A stretch of 64,000 bases of DNA from Cellulomonas fimi (GCF_012952065.1 NZ_JABCJJ010000005.1:119732-183731), one strand, 5' to 3'; positions 27,911-36,872 are shown, counted from the stretch's first letter. Numbers and translations are program-made. The notes: generated from the letters alone by a model not told the origin.

Positions 27911-28959
27911 GAGCACGCACCGCACTGTCCGTCACCGCGACGACCCTGGCCGCCGCCCTGATGCTCAGCGGCTGCGTGGCCGGCGAGGGCTCGGCCTCGG
28001 CCGACGACGCCCCCGCGGGGGGTGCCACCACCGCCGGCGAGTGGAGCGCCGACGTCCTCAACGTCGACTTCGCGACCTACAACCCGTTGAGCCTCGTGAT
28101 CAAGGAGCAGGGCTGGCTCGAGGAGACGCTCGGCGACGACGTCACGGTCAACTGGATCCAGTCGGCCGGCTCGAACAAGGCGAACGAGCTGCTGCGCGCC
28201 GGTGCCGTCGACGTCGGCTCGACGGCGGGCTCCGCCGCGCTGCTCGCCAAGGCGAACGGGTCCCCGATCACCACGATCGACATCTACTCGCAGCCCGAGT
28301 GGTCGGCGATCGTCGTCCCGGCCGACTCCGACATCACCGACGTCTCGCAGCTCGCGGGCAAGTCGATCGCGGCCACCAAGGGCACGGACCCCTACTTCTT
28401 CCTGCTTCAGACGCTCGAGGAGGCCGGGGTCCCGCTCGACCAGGTCGAGGTCCAGAACCTGCAGCACGCGGACGGCCGGACGGCGCTCGAGAGCGGGTCC
28501 GTCGACGCGTGGTCGGGGCTCGACCCGATGATGGCGGCCACCGAGGCCGCCGCCGGGTCGAAGCTCATCTACCGCAACATCGACTTCAACACGTACGGCT
28601 TCCTCAACGCGACCGACTCGTTCCTCGAGAAGAGCCCCGACCTCGCGCAGCTCGTCGTGGACGCGTACGAGAAGGCGCGCGCCTGGGCCCAGGAGAACCC
28701 CGACGAGACGGTGGCGATCCTCGCCGAGGTCGCCGGGATCGAGCCGGCGATCGCCGAGAAGGTCCTGCTCGAGCGCACCAACCTCGCGGTCGACCCCGCG
28801 CCGGGCGAGAAGCAGCGCAAGGTCCTCGAGATCGTCGGTCCGATCTTCGTCGAGTCCGGTGACGTCGCGAGCCAGGCCGCCATCGACACCGCACTCGAGA
28901 CGCTGCTCGACCCGAGCTTCGTCAACGCGGCCGACCCGTCGGCTGTCACGGGCGACTAG
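27907..28959 (+). CDS. ssuA: ABC transporter substrate-binding lipoprotein, aliphatic sulfonate/NMT1-like
   Basis: A 350-aa periplasmic-type binding lipoprotein. The signal peptide ends in the lipobox LMLSGC (Cys at about residue 22). An Ala/Asp-rich linker follows, then a two-lobed domain with NPLSLVIKEQGWLEETLG, SAGSNKANELLRAGAVDVGST and GKSIAATKGTDPYFFLLQTLEEAG, characteristic of SsuA/TauA/NMT1 proteins. It would capture the ligand outside the membrane and deliver it to the permease. The start ATG overlaps the ATPase stop. The ligand cannot be told from sequence; alkanesulfonates, sulfate esters or other small anions are candidates. Confidence 0.88.
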   Translation: MRARTALSVTATTLAAALMLSGCVAGEGSASADDAPAGGATTAGEWSADVLNVDFATYNPLSLVIKEQGWLEETLGDDVTVNWIQSAGSNKANELLRAGAVDVGSTAGSAALLAKANGSPITTIDIYSQPEWSAIVVPADSDITDVSQLAGKSIAATKGTDPYFFLLQTLEEAGVPLDQVEVQNLQHADGRTALESGSVDAWSGLDPMMAATEAAAGSKLIYRNIDFNTYGFLNATDSFLEKSPDLAQLVVDAYEKARAWAQENPDETVAILAEVAGIEPAIAEKVLLERTNLAVDPAPGEKQRKVLEIVGPIFVESGDVASQAAIDTALETLLDPSFVNAADPSAVTGD

Positions 28960-29010
28960 TCGCCCCGCGCAGGACCGAGCACCCACCCGCAGCCGCAGGA
29001 AGGAACCGTC

Positions 29011-29964
29011 GTGACGGACACGATCGTCGGAGGCACCGGCACCGGCCCGGTCGTCGACCAGCACGGCAGGCCGCTGCGCGGGCTCAACCAGCTCGACGCC
29101 GGCACCGGCGGCGCCACGCCGCCCGGGACGGGCGCGCACGGCTCACCCCACGACGGTGGCGCGCCGGCGCCCGACACCGCGGCGGCCCGCACCACGGGCT
29201 CGCGGCTCGTCGACCGGCGTCCCGTGCGCGCGCTCCTCGCGCTGCTGATCCCGCTCGCGCTGCTCGGTGCGTGGCAGTGGGCGACGACGACGGGTCAGGT
29301 CGCGCCGCACCTGCTCCCGAGCCCGGCAGCGGTCTGGGCGTCGGCGATCGACCTCGCCGAGCGCGGGCTGCTCGGCCAGTACGTCGCGATCTCCACGCAG
29401 CGGGTCCTGCTCGGGTTCGCCGCCGGGGCCGGCCTCGGCCTGCTGGTGGGCGCCGTCGTCGGGCTCTCGCGCCTCGCGGACGTCCTCGTGGCGCCGACCC
29501 TGGGCGCGGTGCGCGCGATCCCGTCCCTCGCCTGGCTGCCCCTGCTGATCCTGTGGGTCGGCATCGACGAGGAGTCGAAGGTCACGCTCATCGCGATCGG
29601 CGCGTTCTTCCCGGTCTACACGACGGTCGCCGGCTCACTGCGGCACGTCGACCCGCACCTCGTCGAGCTCGGCCGCGCCTACGGGCTGCGTGGGCCCCGC
29701 CTGTTCACCGGTGTCCAGCTGCCCGCGGTGCTGCCGTCCGTCGTCTCCGGGCTCCGGCTCGCGATGGCCCAGGCCTGGCTCTTCCTCGTCGCCGCCGAGA
29801 TGATCGCCTCCTCGATGGGCCTCGGCTTCCTGCTGATGGACTCGGCCAACAACGGACGCACGGACCGCACGCTCCTCGCGATCGTGCTGCTGGCCTCCCT
29901 CGGCAAGCTGACCGACACGGTGATCGGGCTCGGGCAGAAGCACCTGCTGCGGCGGTGGTCATGA
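29011..29964 (+). CDS. ssuC: ABC transporter permease, sulfonate type
   Basis: A 317-aa BPD-type permease. An unusually long, Gly/Pro-rich, soluble N-terminal stretch of about 70 residues precedes the first membrane segment (ALLALLIPLALLGAWQW). The EAA loop that contacts the ATPase is at about 218-240, RAYGLRGPRLFTGVQLPAV. The rest has about six membrane segments, ending IVLLASLGKLTDTVIGLG. The GTG start has AGGAAGGA upstream. The stop overlaps the start of the acetyl-CoA synthetase gene (ATGA), which ties transport to that enzyme. Confidence 0.88.
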   Translation: MTDTIVGGTGTGPVVDQHGRPLRGLNQLDAGTGGATPPGTGAHGSPHDGGAPAPDTAAARTTGSRLVDRRPVRALLALLIPLALLGAWQWATTTGQVAPHLLPSPAAVWASAIDLAERGLLGQYVAISTQRVLLGFAAGAGLGLLVGAVVGLSRLADVLVAPTLGAVRAIPSLAWLPLLILWVGIDEESKVTLIAIGAFFPVYTTVAGSLRHVDPHLVELGRAYGLRGPRLFTGVQLPAVLPSVVSGLRLAMAQAWLFLVAAEMIASSMGLGFLLMDSANNGRTDRTLLAIVLLASLGKLTDTVIGLGQKHLLRRWS

Positions 29965-32117
29965 CAACCGCCGGGCCCGAGCTGCTCGCCCGCGAGCGCA
30001 CCTACCCGGCGCCGCCCGCGTTCGCCGCGGACGCGCACCTCGACGCCGGCGTGTACGCGGAGGCCGACGCCGACCCGGTCGCGTTCTGGGAGCGCGCGGC
30101 CGACCGGCTCGAGTGGGCCGAGCGGTGGCACACGGCGCACACGTGGGCGCCCGCGGAACGTGCGCCGTCCGCCGCCGACGGCGCGCCGGGCGACCTGAGC
30201 GTCCCGGCCGCGCAGTGGTTCGTGGGCGGCCGCCTCAACGTCGCGGTCAACTGCGTGGACCGGCACGTGGCGGCCGGTCGCGGCGACAAGGTCGCGCTCC
30301 ACTTCGAGGGCGAGCCGGGCGACCGGCGCACGCTCACCTACGCCGAGCTCCAGCGCGAGGTCTCGCGCGCCGCCAACGCCCTCCGGTCGCTTGGCGTCGG
30401 CCAGGGGGATCGGGTCGTCGTCTACCTGCCGGTCCTCCCCGAGACGGTCGTCATCACCCTCGCCATCGCGCGCATCGGCGCGGTCCACTCGCTCGTGTTC
30501 GGCGGGTTCTCGGCCGAAGCGGTCCGCTTCCGGCTCGAGGACACCGGCGCGAAGCTGCTCGTCACGAGCGACGGCCAGTTCCGTCGCGGCCGGGCGACCG
30601 AGACCAAGTCGGCCGCCGACGCCGCGATCGCCGGCCTGCCCGGCGCCGGCCCGGACGGCCTGGGCAGCGCCGTCGAGCACGTGCTCGTCGTCCGCCGCAC
30701 CGGCGACGCGACGCCCGACATCCCCTGGACCCCGGGGCGGGACGTCTGGTGGCACGACGTGGTCGACACGGCCGACGACGTCCACGTGCCCGAGGCGTTC
30801 GACTCCGAGACCCCGCTGTTCATCATCTACACGTCCGGCACGACGGGTCGGCCCAAGGGGCTGGTCCACACGAGCGGCGGCTACCTGACCCAGGCCTCGT
30901 ACACGCACTGGGCGCACTTCGACGCGCGCGACGACGACGTGCACTGGTGCACCGCCGACCTCGCGTGGGTCACCGCGCACACCTACGAGATCTACGGACC
31001 GCTCTCGAACGGGCTCACGCAGGTGATCTACGAGGGCACGCCCGGGACGCCGACGCCGACCCGCCACCTCGAGATCATCGAGCGCTACGGCGTCACGACG
31101 TACTACACCGCGCCGACGCTGATCCGCACGCTCATGACCTGGTTCCCCGACGGACCGCCGCCCGAGCACGACCTGTCCTCCATCCGGCTGCTCGGCACGG
31201 TCGGCGAGTCGATCAACCCCCAGGCGTGGGCGTGGTTCCACCGGCACCTCGGACGCGGCGAGGCGCCGGTCGTCGACACCTGGTGGCAGTCCGAGACCGG
31301 GGCCACCGTCGTGGCGCCGCTGCCCGGCGTCACCACGCTCAAGCCCGGCTCCGCCGGCCGTCCCTCCCCCGGCTCGTCGGTGCGCGTCGTGGACGAGGCG
31401 GGGGACGACGTCGGGCCGGGCGAGCACGGCTTCCTCGTCATCGACCGGCCGTGGCCGTCGATGGCACGCACCATCTGGGGCGACCCGGAGCGCTACCGCG
31501 ACTCGTACTGGGCGCGGTACGCCGACCGCGGCTACTTCTTCGCGGGCGACGGGGCCCGCTTCGACGCGGACGGCGACCTGTGGCTGCTCGGGCGCGTCGA
31601 CGAGGTCATCAACGTCTCGGGCCACCGCCTCTCGACCATCGAGGTCGAGTCGGCCCTCGTCGCGCACCCGGCCGTCGCCGAGGCCGGCGTCACCGGTGTC
31701 GCCGACACGACGACGGGCCAGGCCATCGCGGCGTTCGTCGTCCCCACCGCCCCGCCGGGCCGCCCCGACCTGCCCGACGACGTCGCACGGTGGGACGCGG
31801 CCGACCTCGCCGCGTGGCGGGGCGAGGCCGCCCGGCTCCGCGACACGCTGCGCGAGCAGGTCGCGCGCGAGATCGGCCCGATCGCCAAGCCGCGCGACGT
31901 CGTCGTCGTCCCCGAGGTGCCCAAGACGCGGTCGGGCAAGATCATGCGACGCCTGCTCGCCGACCTCGCCGCCCGTGAGACGCTCGGCGACACGACCTCG
32001 CTCCAGAACCCGTGGGCCGTCGAGCAGGTCGACGCGATCCTGCACGACGACGCCGCCCGCACCGCACGACCGCACCAGGACCGCACGAGCCCCGCACCCG
32101 AGGAGACGCACGCGTGA
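29961..32117 (+). CDS. acs: Acetyl-CoA synthetase (AMP-forming acyl-CoA synthetase)
   Basis: A 718-aa ANL-family enzyme that activates acetate (or a related acid) with ATP and CoA. Motifs: YTSGTTGRPKGLVHTSGGYL at about 291-310, the binding-pocket region TWWQSETGATVVAPLPG, hinge GRVDEVINVSGHRLSTIEVE, and the acylatable Lys in KTRSGKIMRRLL near the C-terminus. It is longer than the usual 650 aa, with an Asp/Pro-rich insertion near 590-620 and a tail. Start and stop overlap the genes before (ATGA) and after (GTGA), so it is translationally coupled to a sulfur transporter and to the sulfhydrylase. It may recycle the acetate that MetY and CysK release; activation of an imported acid is another possibility. 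Confidence 0.9.
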   Translation: MTTAGPELLARERTYPAPPAFAADAHLDAGVYAEADADPVAFWERAADRLEWAERWHTAHTWAPAERAPSAADGAPGDLSVPAAQWFVGGRLNVAVNCVDRHVAAGRGDKVALHFEGEPGDRRTLTYAELQREVSRAANALRSLGVGQGDRVVVYLPVLPETVVITLAIARIGAVHSLVFGGFSAEAVRFRLEDTGAKLLVTSDGQFRRGRATETKSAADAAIAGLPGAGPDGLGSAVEHVLVVRRTGDATPDIPWTPGRDVWWHDVVDTADDVHVPEAFDSETPLFIIYTSGTTGRPKGLVHTSGGYLTQASYTHWAHFDARDDDVHWCTADLAWVTAHTYEIYGPLSNGLTQVIYEGTPGTPTPTRHLEIIERYGVTTYYTAPTLIRTLMTWFPDGPPPEHDLSSIRLLGTVGESINPQAWAWFHRHLGRGEAPVVDTWWQSETGATVVAPLPGVTTLKPGSAGRPSPGSSVRVVDEAGDDVGPGEHGFLVIDRPWPSMARTIWGDPERYRDSYWARYADRGYFFAGDGARFDADGDLWLLGRVDEVINVSGHRLSTIEVESALVAHPAVAEAGVTGVADTTTGQAIAAFVVPTAPPGRPDLPDDVARWDAADLAAWRGEAARLRDTLREQVAREIGPIAKPRDVVVVPEVPKTRSGKIMRRLLADLAARETLGDTTSLQNPWAVEQVDAILHDDAARTARPHQDRTSPAPEETHA

Positions 32118-33460
32118 CCGACCACATCGACGCCCCGGGAGCCGGGGCCGGAGCGACCGCCGGCGACCGCAGCTGGGGCTTCCGGACCCGGGCGCTGCAC
32201 GCCGGCGGTGTCCCCGACGCCGCGACCGGCGCGCGCGCCGTCCCGATCTACCAGACGACGTCGTTCGTGTTCAACGACACGACGGACGCCGCGAACCTCT
32301 TCGCGCTGCAGAAGTACGGCAACATCTACTCGCGCATCGGGAACCCGACCGTCGCCGCGCTCGAGGAGCGCATCGCCTCGCTCGAGGGCGGCATCGGGGC
32401 CGTTGCCACGGCGTCGGGCATGTCGGCCGAGTTCCTCACCTTCGCGGCCCTCGTGGGAGCCGGGGACCACATCGTCGCGGCCGCGGCCCTGTACGGCGGC
32501 ACCGTGACCCAGCTCGACGTGACCCTGCGCCGCTTCGGCGTCGAGACCACGTTCGTGCCGGGCACCGACCCCGCCGACTACGCCGCGGCGATCCGGCCCG
32601 AGACCAAGGTCGTGTACGCCGAGGTGATCGCCAACCCGTCGGGCGAGATCGCCGACCTCGCCGGGCTCGCCGAGGTCGCGCACGCGGCCGGCGTGCCGCT
32701 CGTGATCGACGCGACCCTCTCCACGCCGTACCTCGTGCGGCCGATCGAGCACGGCGCCGACATCGTCATCCACTCGGCCACCAAGTTCCTCGGCGGGCAC
32801 GGCACGACGCTCGGCGGCGTGGTCGTCGAGAGCGGCCGGTTCGACTGGGGCAACGGGAAGTTCCCCCAGATGACCGAGCCCGTGCCGTCGTACGGCGGCG
32901 TGCGGTGGTGGGAGAACTTCGGCGAGTACGGGTTCCTCACCAAGCTGCGCAGCGAGCAGCTGCGCGACATCGGTCCGTCGCTGTCCGCGCAGTCGGCGTT
33001 CCAGCTGCTCCAGGGTGTCGAGACGCTCCCCCAGCGGATGGACGCGCACCTCGCCAACGCCCGCGTCGTCGCCGAGTGGCTCGAGGCCGACCAGCGCGTC
33101 TCGTACGTCAACTGGGCGGGCCTGCCCTCGCACCCGCACCACGAGCGCGCGGCGCACTACTTCCCGCAGGGCCCGGGGTCGGTGTTCGCCTTCGGCGTCG
33201 TCGGGGGCCGGGACGCGGGCCGCACCTTCATCGAGTCGCTCCAGCTCGCGAGCCACCTCGCGAACATCGGCGACGCACGCACCCTGGTGATCCACCCCGG
33301 GTCGACGACGCACCAGCAGCTCTCCGCCGACCAGCTCGCCGCCGCGGGCGTCCCGGAGGACCTCGTGCGGATCAGCGTCGGGCTCGAGGACGTCGAGGAC
33401 ATCCTGTGGGACCTCGACCAGGCGCTCACGGCGGCCGCGAAGGTGGAGGTGACGGCATGA
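32114..33460 (+). CDS. metY: O-acetylhomoserine aminocarboxypropyltransferase (sulfhydrylase)
   Basis: A Cys/Met-metabolism PLP enzyme of 448 aa that makes homocysteine and acetate from O-acetylhomoserine and sulfide. The PLP Lys is in DIVIHSATKFLGGHGTTLGG at about 215-234. Other signatures are PIYQTTSFVFNDTTDAANLF, YSRIGNPTVAALEERIASLEGG and the C-terminal RISVGLEDVEDILWDL. The long Gly-rich insert before the C-terminal domain fits MetY rather than MetB or MetZ. The GTG start overlaps the acs stop (GTGA), and its stop overlaps the next gene (ATGA). It supplies direct sulfhydrylation in a sulfur operon. Confidence 0.92.
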   Translation: MTDHIDAPGAGAGATAGDRSWGFRTRALHAGGVPDAATGARAVPIYQTTSFVFNDTTDAANLFALQKYGNIYSRIGNPTVAALEERIASLEGGIGAVATASGMSAEFLTFAALVGAGDHIVAAAALYGGTVTQLDVTLRRFGVETTFVPGTDPADYAAAIRPETKVVYAEVIANPSGEIADLAGLAEVAHAAGVPLVIDATLSTPYLVRPIEHGADIVIHSATKFLGGHGTTLGGVVVESGRFDWGNGKFPQMTEPVPSYGGVRWWENFGEYGFLTKLRSEQLRDIGPSLSAQSAFQLLQGVETLPQRMDAHLANARVVAEWLEADQRVSYVNWAGLPSHPHHERAAHYFPQGPGSVFAFGVVGGRDAGRTFIESLQLASHLANIGDARTLVIHPGSTTHQQLSADQLAAAGVPEDLVRISVGLEDVEDILWDLDQALTAAAKVEVTA

Positions 33461-34020
33461 ACGACGCGCTGGCGTGCGCGCTGCCCGGTGCGGGGGTCGG
33501 CGCGACGTCGAGCTCCGCGGGGACCGGCGGCCCGGCTGCCCCGAACCGGACCTGGACCGGCCCGAGCGCGCCCGCGCGGCTCGCGCTGCTGCGCCGGACG
33601 CAGTCGATCGCGATCGTCGGCGCCTCGAGCAATCCGGCACGCGCGAGCTACTTCGTCGCGACGTACCTGCTCTCCTCCTCACCGTACGACGTGTACTTCG
33701 TGAACCCGCGGGCCGACCGGATCCTCGGGCAGCCGGTGTACCCGTCGCTCGACGCGCTCCCGGTCGTCCCGGATCTCGTCGACGTCTTCCGCCGGCACGA
33801 CGACCTACCCGCCGTGCTCGACGAGACGCTCGCGGTCGGCGCGAAGTCCCTCTGGCTCCAGCTCGGCTCGTGGCACGAGGACGTCGCGCGACGCGGCGAG
33901 GCGGCCGGCCTCACGGTGGTCATGGACCGCTGCGTGAAGATCGAGCACGCGCGCTTCCACGGAGGCCTGCACCTCGCCGGGTTCGACACCGGCGTGATCA
34001 GCTCGCGCCGCGCTCTCTGA
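33457..34020 (+). CDS. CoA-binding (YccU-like) protein
   Basis: A 187-aa protein. A low-complexity N-terminus of about 45 residues is followed by the CoA_binding_2 Rossmann domain: QSIAIVGASSNPARASYFVATYLL, YDVYFVNPRADRILGQPVYPSLDALP, VDLVDVFRRHDDLP, and VVMDRCVKIEHARF with the family Cys. It resembles YccU-like proteins that bind CoA and are often encoded next to O-acetylhomoserine sulfhydrylase; a clear reaction is not known. The ATG overlaps the metY stop by 4 bases, making it the last coupled gene of the cluster. A GC hairpin follows. Confidence 0.87.
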   Translation: MNDALACALPGAGVGATSSSAGTGGPAAPNRTWTGPSAPARLALLRRTQSIAIVGASSNPARASYFVATYLLSSSPYDVYFVNPRADRILGQPVYPSLDALPVVPDLVDVFRRHDDLPAVLDETLAVGAKSLWLQLGSWHEDVARRGEAAGLTVVMDRCVKIEHARFHGGLHLAGFDTGVISSRRAL

Positions 34021-34021
34021 A

Positions 34022-34036
34022 GGGGCCCGGGGCCCC
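34022..34036. terminator. Short GC hairpin between convergent genes
   Basis: GGGGCC (34022-34027) pairs with GGCCCC (34031-34036) across a 3-base loop, directly after the CoA-binding protein gene and facing the ATL gene. It is probably a bidirectional terminator, though the stem is short and no U-tract follows. Confidence 0.45.
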
Positions 34037-34057
34037 AGGCGGGCCCGACGGCGCGGC

Positions 34058-34393
34058 TCAGGCTGCGTCGTCGGGCCACCAGAGGGCGGTGCGCAGGTCG
34101 ACGCGCGAGCCCGCGCCGGCGAGCGGCGCCCCCTCGCTCGCCAGCAGCCCGAGTGCGTGCTCGCGCTTGAACGCCGGTGGCAGGCCGGCCGCGTCGACGA
34201 CGCGCCACCACGGCACCCCGCTGCCGGCCCGCGACAGCACGTGGCCCACCTGCCGGGGACCGCCACGGACCCGGGACCCGGTCGCGGTGAACCGGTCGGC
34301 GACCGTGTCCGCGATCGTGCCGTAGGTCATCACCCGCCCCCGCGGGATGGCGCCGACGACGTCGAGCACCGCCTCCAGGTACTCCTCGTCCAC
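34058..34393 (-). CDS. Alkyltransferase-like (ATL) DNA-binding protein
   Basis: A 111-aa protein with only the DNA-binding domain of O6-alkylguanine-DNA alkyltransferases: AIPRGRVMTYGTIADTVADR, the helix-turn-helix GGPRQVGHVLSR and the active-site loop. The catalytic Cys of PCHR is replaced, reading PWWRVV at about 62-67, so it cannot accept alkyl groups. ATL proteins flag O6-alkylguanine lesions for nucleotide excision repair. The GTG start lies 6 bases after the stop of the phosphatase gene, so the two may be co-transcribed. Confidence 0.87.
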   Translation of the reverse strand: MDEEYLEAVLDVVGAIPRGRVMTYGTIADTVADRFTATGSRVRGGPRQVGHVLSRAGSGVPWWRVVDAAGLPPAFKREHALGLLASEGAPLAGAGSRVDLRTALWWPDDAA

Positions 34394-34399
34394 GACGGC

Positions 34400-35497
34400 T
34401 CAGTCCCGGTAGACCAGCACCAGCGCGCGGTCGTCGGACTCGTCGCTCCGCACCCCCGCGAGCACCTCCTCGGCCCCGCCGCGGCGCGTCGCCACGACGT
34501 GCTCGGCGACCCCCATCAGCCGGTCGATGCCGAGGTCCAGGTCCGACCCGGGGTTCTCGACCATGCCGTCGGTGTAGAGCATGAGGGCGTCGCCCGGCTC
34601 CATGCGCCCGTGGTGGGTCTGGAACATCGGCTCGCGCACGACCCCGAGCGCCGGGCCGCCGACGGTGCTGACCACCTGCAGCACGCCCGAACCGGCATGG
34701 AGCTGCACCACGGGCGGGTGGCCCGCCGTCGAGACCCAGAACTCCCCCGTGTCGAGGTGCACGGCCAGGTGGACGGCGGTCGCGAAGCCTTCGTCCCAGT
34801 CCTGCCGGAGCAGGTAGTCGTTGGCCGCGCGGAGGAACTCCTCGCGCGGCATCGCCCCGAGAAGCCCGCCGAACGCGCCGGACAGCAGCAGCGAGCGGAC
34901 CCCGGCGTCCTGCCCCTTCCCCGAGACGTCGACGAGGACGATCTCGAGCTTGCGCCCCGCCCGCGACCGGGCGGCCACCATGAAGTCGCCGGAGAACGCC
35001 TCCGCGTAGGCGGATCGCAGCGCGCTGTCCACCCGCCAGCCGGCCGGCAGCGCGGGGAGGCGTCCGTGGGCCTCGAGCCGGTCGCGGAGGTCGACGAGCA
35101 TGAGGTCGCCCGCGGCCCCTTGAAGGCCGAGGCGCTCGCGCGACCGGACGAACAGCAGCAGCGCCACGAGCGCGACGCCCTGGACGATCATCACGCCCGG
35201 CGGCAGCACGGCCGCCCCCGAGAGGTGCAGGAGCGCGAGCACCACGGCGATCGTCGCGCAGACGACCGCCGTCCCGTGCAACCGCAGCAGGAAGGCCGCC
35301 AGCAGCAGGATGAGCAGCATGACCGACGGCGGGAACCACGACCGCGAGTAGAGCGTCCCGAGCCCTGCGAGCACCACCAGCAGGACGAGCAGCATGGTCA
35401 GGACGACCTGGAGGGACAGGCCGGCGCGCCGGAGCCGGACCACGAGGCGGCGGGTCCCCTCCGAGCGGCGTGGTGCTCTCAACCCCTGGGTGGTCAC
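34400..35497 (-). CDS. Membrane-bound SpoIIE/PP2C-type serine phosphatase
   Basis: A protein of about 365 aa. The N-terminus is basic, then three or four hydrophobic segments (VVLTMLLVLLVVLAGLG, VMLLILLLAAFLLRL, VVCATIAVVLALLHL, IVQGVALVALLLFV) anchor it. The cytoplasmic half is a PPM/SpoIIE phosphatase: metal Asp residues in FMVAARSRAGRKLEIVLVDVSGKG, then AHLAVHL-like strands, STAGHPPVVQL and ALMLYTDGMVENPG. RsbU-type partners of anti-anti-sigma factors have this design; no STAS or anti-sigma gene is nearby. The GTG at 35497 is a provisional start with a weak ribosome site. Confidence 0.8.
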   Translation of the reverse strand: MTTQGLRAPRRSEGTRRLVVRLRRAGLSLQVVLTMLLVLLVVLAGLGTLYSRSWFPPSVMLLILLLAAFLLRLHGTAVVCATIAVVLALLHLSGAAVLPPGVMIVQGVALVALLLFVRSRERLGLQGAAGDLMLVDLRDRLEAHGRLPALPAGWRVDSALRSAYAEAFSGDFMVAARSRAGRKLEIVLVDVSGKGQDAGVRSLLLSGAFGGLLGAMPREEFLRAANDYLLRQDWDEGFATAVHLAVHLDTGEFWVSTAGHPPVVQLHAGSGVLQVVSTVGGPALGVVREPMFQTHHGRMEPGDALMLYTDGMVENPGSDLDLGIDRLMGVAEHVVATRRGGAEEVLAGVRSDESDDRALVLVYRD

Positions 35498-35606
35498 GCC
35501 GTGAGGGTACTCAGCGGCGCATCGCGGCGCAGCACGCGCGCAGGTGGGGGGCACGGTGCGCCCGAAAAGTCTCGCCCGACCGACCGGTTCCGACCACGAT
35601 GGTCGG

Positions 35607-36319
35607 ATGACCACCCTCCCGCCCGGCTACCGCATGGTCGAGGTGCCCGCGTCCCGCAAGCCCGAGGTCGTCGACCTCGACCGGTCCCGTGCGCCGGCTT
35701 GACGTGGGTCGGGGTCCGGCCCGACCACCGCCGCCGCGGGCTGCTCCGCTCGATGCTCGCCACCCACTTCGAGCGGTCGCCGAGCCGCGGCGAGGCGGTG
35801 TCCGCGCTCTTCGCCGCCGAGTCCGGCATCTACGGGAGGTTCGGCTACGTGCTGTTCCGCCGCGCCGAGCGGTGGGACGCGGGCCGAGCGACGGAGGCGG
35901 TCCGCGCCCGCGAGCTGTGCGCGGTCGACGCCCGAGCGGCGCGCCGGCTGTGGACGTTCCTGCTGGACCTCGACCTCATGGCGACGGTCGAGGCGGCGCG
36001 GCTGCCGGTCGACGACGCCGTCCTGACCCTGCTCGTCGACCAGCGGCAGGTGCGCCCGCGCGTGAGCGACAACATCGGGCTGCGGCTCCTCGACGTGCCC
36101 GCCGCGCGACGGTACGCGGCACCGCTCGACGTCGTGCTCGACGTGACCAACGACCTGCTGCCGGCCAACGCCGGGCGGTGGCGGCTGCGCACCGCGGCCG
36201 CCGGCGGCGCCGAGGTCGCCGCGGACGGCTACCCCGCTGAGGTCGTCCGCACGTCGGAGCCGGCCGATCTCGCGGTCGACGTCCGCGACCTCGCTGCCGC
36301 GTACCTCGGCCGGTGCTAG
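35607..36319 (+). pseudogene. Decayed Eis-like GNAT N-acetyltransferase
   Basis: Fragments of an Eis-family acetyltransferase (normally about 400 aa). An ATG at 35607 opens 31 codons typical of the N-terminus (TTLPPGYRMVEVPASRK) and stops at 35702. The homology resumes in another frame at LTWVGVRPDHRRRGLLRSML, the acetyl-CoA loop, with about 80 residues missing. A second gap joins GIYGRFGY directly to VLFRRAERWDAG, losing the middle domain. The sterol-carrier-like C-terminal domain then runs to LAAAYLGRC, short of the usual end, where its stop overlaps the rpiB stop. Three deletions and a frame change make an active enzyme very unlikely. Confidence 0.75.
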
Positions 36320-36774
36320 CGGCGCGCCTCGTAGGCCGCGACCAGGTCGATCCGGCGCTGGTGCCGCTCGTCGCCGCTGAACGGCTCGGCGAGGAAGGCC
36401 TCGACGATCGCGACGGCGGCGTCGGGCGAGTGCTGACGCGCGCCGATCGCGACCACGTTGGCGTCGTTGTGCGCGCGCGCGAGCCGCGCGGTGTCCTCGC
36501 TCCAGGCGAGCGCCGCGCGGACCCCGGCGACCTTGTTGGCGGCGATCTGCTCGCCGTTCCCCGAGCCTCCGAGCACGACGCCGAGGGACCCGGGCTCGGC
36601 CACGACCGCCTCGCCCGCGGCGAAGCAGAAGGGCGGGTAGTCGTCGGACGCGTCGAACGCGTGGGCCCCGTGGTCGACGACGTCGTGCCCGCCCGCCCTC
36701 AGGTGCTCGGCCAGGTGCTCCTTGAGGTCGAACGCGGCGTGGTCGGCGGCGATGTGGATGCGCATGGCGCACAT
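36316..36774 (-). CDS. rpiB: Ribose-5-phosphate isomerase B
   Basis: A RpiB/LacAB-family enzyme of 152 aa interconverting ribose-5-phosphate and ribulose-5-phosphate in the pentose phosphate pathway. The N-terminus MRIHIAADHAAFDLKEHL, GVVLGGSGNGEQIAANK and RAHNDANVVAIGARQ match actinobacterial RpiB. Two ATGs are possible; the first (36774) has AGGAGG at 9 bases and is used here, while the second, three codons in, gives the common N-terminus. In M. tuberculosis the gene likewise lies between tig and the Rv2466c gene. The 3' end overlaps the eis-like remnant by 4 bases. Confidence 0.94.
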   Translation of the reverse strand: MCAMRIHIAADHAAFDLKEHLAEHLRAGGHDVVDHGAHAFDASDDYPPFCFAAGEAVVAEPGSLGVVLGGSGNGEQIAANKVAGVRAALAWSEDTARLARAHNDANVVAIGARQHSPDAAVAIVEAFLAEPFSGDERHQRRIDLVAAYEARR

Positions 36775-36872
36775 CCTGCCGCACCTCCTGACGCGCCCGT
36801 GCGCCCGTCCTCCGTGTCTGCGGCGTCGCCTACGCTGGGTGGTACAGGTCAGCGGGGCGCCCCGCTCGTCCT

